From: an uncultured Clostridia bacterium
GTDB taxonomy: Bacteria; Bacillota; Clostridia; UBA1381
DNA: 9,856 bases
Direction of reading: 5' to 3'
Assembly (NCBI GenBank): GCA_944391635.1
Contig: CALXUL010000085.1
Coordinates: 1-9,856 of the forward strand
Below the pieces are notes generated by a model. It was not told the origin of the DNA. It ran no database searches and saw only the letters and a list, made by a program, of their open reading frames with translations. A program made the position numbers and the translations under genes. Each line of letters starts with the position of its first letter. Positions within the stretch are counted from its first letter, which is position 1. This document shows, piece by piece, positions 7,777-9,856 of the stretch.

Positions 7777-9375
7777 ATGAAAAAAACAAAGCAATTGATT
7801 ATGGGATTGCTGCTTGCTTCAATAGCAGCGCCGCTGGTAAGCGGATGTGGCTCTCAACAGACACAGACAAAGATGCAGTCACTTGATAAATACGTATATG
7901 ACAGTTCAAAGGTATATGATATTACCTGGACTTCCTGGCTAGGCTCTCCGGTTGATGAGGATGCCGAGATGATTAAGTACTGGAATGAAAAGCTGGGTGT
8001 TAATATTGAAATTTGGAACATAGACCCGGGTAACTATACTGAGGCTCTCGGTCTTAAGATAGCCGGAGGAAATGTACCGGATGAGTTATGGACTCCGGAT
8101 GTTACTACATATTATAAGTATGCAAAAGACGGTATTCTTGCAGAGATTTCAGAGGATATTTTAAAACAGTGTGCTCCGAATCTGTATGAATATTATATGT
8201 CAGAGGAACCTATGGCATTTAAATATTGGTCGGTAAACGGCAAACAATACGGTATCCCGGCAATTTCAAGTGTGGGACGTACGCCAATGGTTTACCGCGG
8301 CGACTGGATGAAGAATGTAGGTGTGGATAAGGTTCCTGAAACGCTTGAAGAATTTGAGGATTTGATGTATAAGTTTGCAAAAGAAGATCCGGATGGCAAT
8401 GGTGTTGATGATACATACGGATTGTCGAACTCCGGTCTTGATGCAGTGTATGGGGCATATGGACTGGTAAAGGGATACTGGCTTGACAGAGACGGTACTT
8501 TGGTGTATGCTGATATTCAGCCGGAAATGAAAGAAGCTCTGGCGCTGCTTAATAAATGGTATCAGGACGGAGTGCTGGATGTTGAGTTTGTAATGGACGA
8601 AAAACAGGGCAGCGGCTCAAATATGTCAAAGCCGTTTGTAACCGGACGAATCGGATTTACGGCAAGCGGTGAAGACTGGCATTATAAGCCAATTCTTGAA
8701 AACAGTACTGAGGCAAATGACTGGGAAGGCGACAATGTTAAGGAAATGAGAAAGCTTGATCCAGAGGGTGCAGATAGTATAACATTCGGTCTGCCGGTTA
8801 TAGGACCTTACGGTAAGCGCGGTATGAAGACGGGAAATAAGGTTGGTACAGAAAGTAATACGGTTGCGTTTGGCGCTCAGCTTAATAATGAACCGGACAA
8901 ACTGGCAAAAATTTTGAACGTAATTGATACCATTGGTTTTTCAAGTCTTGAAAATTACTTAACCGCAGAAAACGGAATTGAAGGAAAACATTGGGAATTT
9001 AATGATAAAAATCAGATAGTATATCTTGATTCCAAATATGAGCAGTATACAGAACGTGCAAAAATAGGTGCGCATACAGTTATGACACCGCTAAAATCGT
9101 TGGCATGGAACACCGGTACAGAATCCTATGATAATTGGATTGCTAACGGACCGAGAAGCAAGGAGTACGGTATTGCCAATGCACTTAAAACAGTTTTGCC
9201 GTCTGAGACAAGATACAGAACCGAACTTGACAAATTGGCATCAGAAACATTTATTGCAATTATAACAGGGGATAAGCCGATAGATGAGTTTGATAAGTTT
9301 GTTGAGGACTGGAAGAAAATGGGTGGAGAAACTCTTGAGAAAGAAGCAAATGAATGGTACGCATCTGTAAAATAA
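7777..9375 (+). CDS. Extracellular solute-binding lipoprotein of sugar ABC importer (LplA/YtcQ type)
   Basis: 532 aa, the usual size for the large solute-binding proteins paired with LplB/YtcP permeases. The N-terminus is a lipoprotein signal: basic MKKTK, hydrophobic core, lipobox VSGC with Cys24 as the predicted lipid-modified residue. A low-complexity Gln/Thr linker follows, then a periplasmic-binding fold. Visible family traits are ITWTSWLG near 49-56, GGNVPDELW at about 97-105, YGIPAISS near 158-165 and an EF-hand-like calcium loop DPDGNGVDDTYG at 204-215, typical of this group. Many Trp and Tyr residues fit carbohydrate stacking. ATG start with AAGGAG (7763-7768) eight bases upstream. 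It is the last gene of the transporter operon. I see no clear rho-independent terminator after it, so readthrough into the gene at 9475 is possible. The ligand is unknown; an oligosaccharide released by the neighbouring surface proteins is a reasonable inference. Confidence 0.95.
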   Translation: MKKTKQLIMGLLLASIAAPLVSGCGSQQTQTKMQSLDKYVYDSSKVYDITWTSWLGSPVDEDAEMIKYWNEKLGVNIEIWNIDPGNYTEALGLKIAGGNVPDELWTPDVTTYYKYAKDGILAEISEDILKQCAPNLYEYYMSEEPMAFKYWSVNGKQYGIPAISSVGRTPMVYRGDWMKNVGVDKVPETLEEFEDLMYKFAKEDPDGNGVDDTYGLSNSGLDAVYGAYGLVKGYWLDRDGTLVYADIQPEMKEALALLNKWYQDGVLDVEFVMDEKQGSGSNMSKPFVTGRIGFTASGEDWHYKPILENSTEANDWEGDNVKEMRKLDPEGADSITFGLPVIGPYGKRGMKTGNKVGTESNTVAFGAQLNNEPDKLAKILNVIDTIGFSSLENYLTAENGIEGKHWEFNDKNQIVYLDSKYEQYTERAKIGAHTVMTPLKSLAWNTGTESYDNWIANGPRSKEYGIANALKTVLPSETRYRTELDKLASETFIAIITGDKPIDEFDKFVEDWKKMGGETLEKEANEWYASVK

Positions 9376-9474
9376 TACATTAATTCTTACGTAATACCAT
9401 TTAAATTTGTTCCCAAACGAGTATTATTAAAAAGATAGTAATGGATTACGCACAGAAAGGTATGGTTTAAAATA

Positions 9475-9831
9475 ATGAAAAAACTTTCATACATTCTTGT
9501 TATCGTAATGTTTATGCAGATGATAACTTTGAATATACACGCGGCAGAGACCGATCTTATAATTCCCGTCTCAAGTGATGATAAAAATATATTGACAACT
9601 GAAAACTTTGAAAGCGGACAGCTTCAAGGTTGGTCTTGGTGGGATTCGCAAAATGCCAGTGTCCAGATTGTAAAAGACGAAGAAGACACTCAGAACCCTA
9701 CAAATGTATTAAATTTGGTAGAATATAGTTATTTTCAGGAAAGCTGGATGTTTGACAACTTTATACTTGAATATAAGTATAAACATAATAAATATGGAGA
9801 TACATTTCCTGCCACTCTTTTAACAATCTGA
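9475..9831 (+). CDS. N-terminal part of a third exported LamG-like paralogue, probably frameshifted
   Basis: 118 codons from ATG to TGA. Residues 1-24 are a signal peptide (MKKLSYILVIVMFMQMITLN...IHAA). The mature start ETDLIIP closely resembles EDELIIP of the protein at 2493-5564, and the next stretch (NFESGQLQGW) fits the opening strand of the same LamG-like domain. The frame stops soon after FPATL. Inserting one base in the T run 9818-9821 lets the next frame continue open to the window edge as FNNLKCQTEYLY, which lines up with the WPAFYLKSLG...RYEVY stretch of the paralogue. The gene is therefore probably the start of a long protein broken by a real frameshift or an assembly indel; a genuine short secreted protein is less likely. 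The ribosome site is weak: AGAAAGG at 9454-9460, 14 bases before ATG. It lies 99 bases after the solute-binding protein. Confidence 0.7.
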   Translation: MKKLSYILVIVMFMQMITLNIHAAETDLIIPVSSDDKNILTTENFESGQLQGWSWWDSQNASVQIVKDEEDTQNPTNVLNLVEYSYFQESWMFDNFILEYKYKHNKYGDTFPATLLTI

Positions 9832-9856
9832 AATGTCAAACTGAATATTTATATAT

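Noticed and set aside
9441..9470. Nine-codon open frame (MDYAQKGMV) ending five bases before the ATG at 9475
   Set aside because: It could be a leader peptide coupled to the downstream gene, but it lacks a ribosome site and a frame this short is expected by chance.
9376..9474. Possible terminator after the solute-binding protein gene
   Set aside because: Only weak pairings (TAATAC with GTATTA, and a four-base TTTG/CAAA stem) and no GC-rich stem followed by a T run; no terminator or promoter can be supported.

Overview
The window looks like a chromosomal segment of a low-GC, Gram-positive (Firmicutes/Clostridia-type) bacterium that degrades polysaccharides. Three things point that way: two secreted proteins carry S-layer-homology (SLH) repeats, the solute-binding protein is a lipoprotein, and starts are preceded by strong AAGGAGG-type ribosome sites with A/T-rich sigma-A-like promoters. 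No RNA gene, insertion sequence, CRISPR array or phage gene was seen. The species cannot be named from the sequence.

Layout. Positions 1-5564 (minus strand) hold two very large paralogous exported proteins in tandem, 14 bases apart. The upstream one (2493-5564, 1023 aa) is complete. The downstream one (start at 2478) runs off the left edge after 826 codons. Both have a signal peptide, two concanavalin/LamG-like beta-sandwich regions, an internal block of SLH repeats and a glycoside-hydrolase-like TIM-barrel region. The complete copy ends in a beta-sandwich region resembling DUF4832. Positions 5565-5888 are a divergent control region with promoter-like sequences on both strands and an inverted repeat between them. 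Positions 5889-9375 (plus strand) encode a carbohydrate ABC importer of the LplB/YteP-LplC/YtcP-LplA/YtcQ type: two permeases and a solute-binding lipoprotein, with no ATPase. Positions 9475-9856 start a third exported protein whose N-terminus resembles the two large ones. Its frame closes at 9831, but an adjacent frame continues the family alignment to the window edge, so a one-base frameshift or an assembly indel is likely.

How the parts may work together (inference): the SLH-bearing proteins would sit on the cell surface, bind and perhaps cleave a glycan. The lipoprotein would capture the released oligosaccharide, and the two permeases would import it using an ATPase encoded elsewhere, as is known for MsmX-dependent importers. 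This is a Gram-positive polysaccharide-utilisation-like locus. Its substrate cannot be read from the sequence, and the enzymatic activity of the large proteins is the main unknown.
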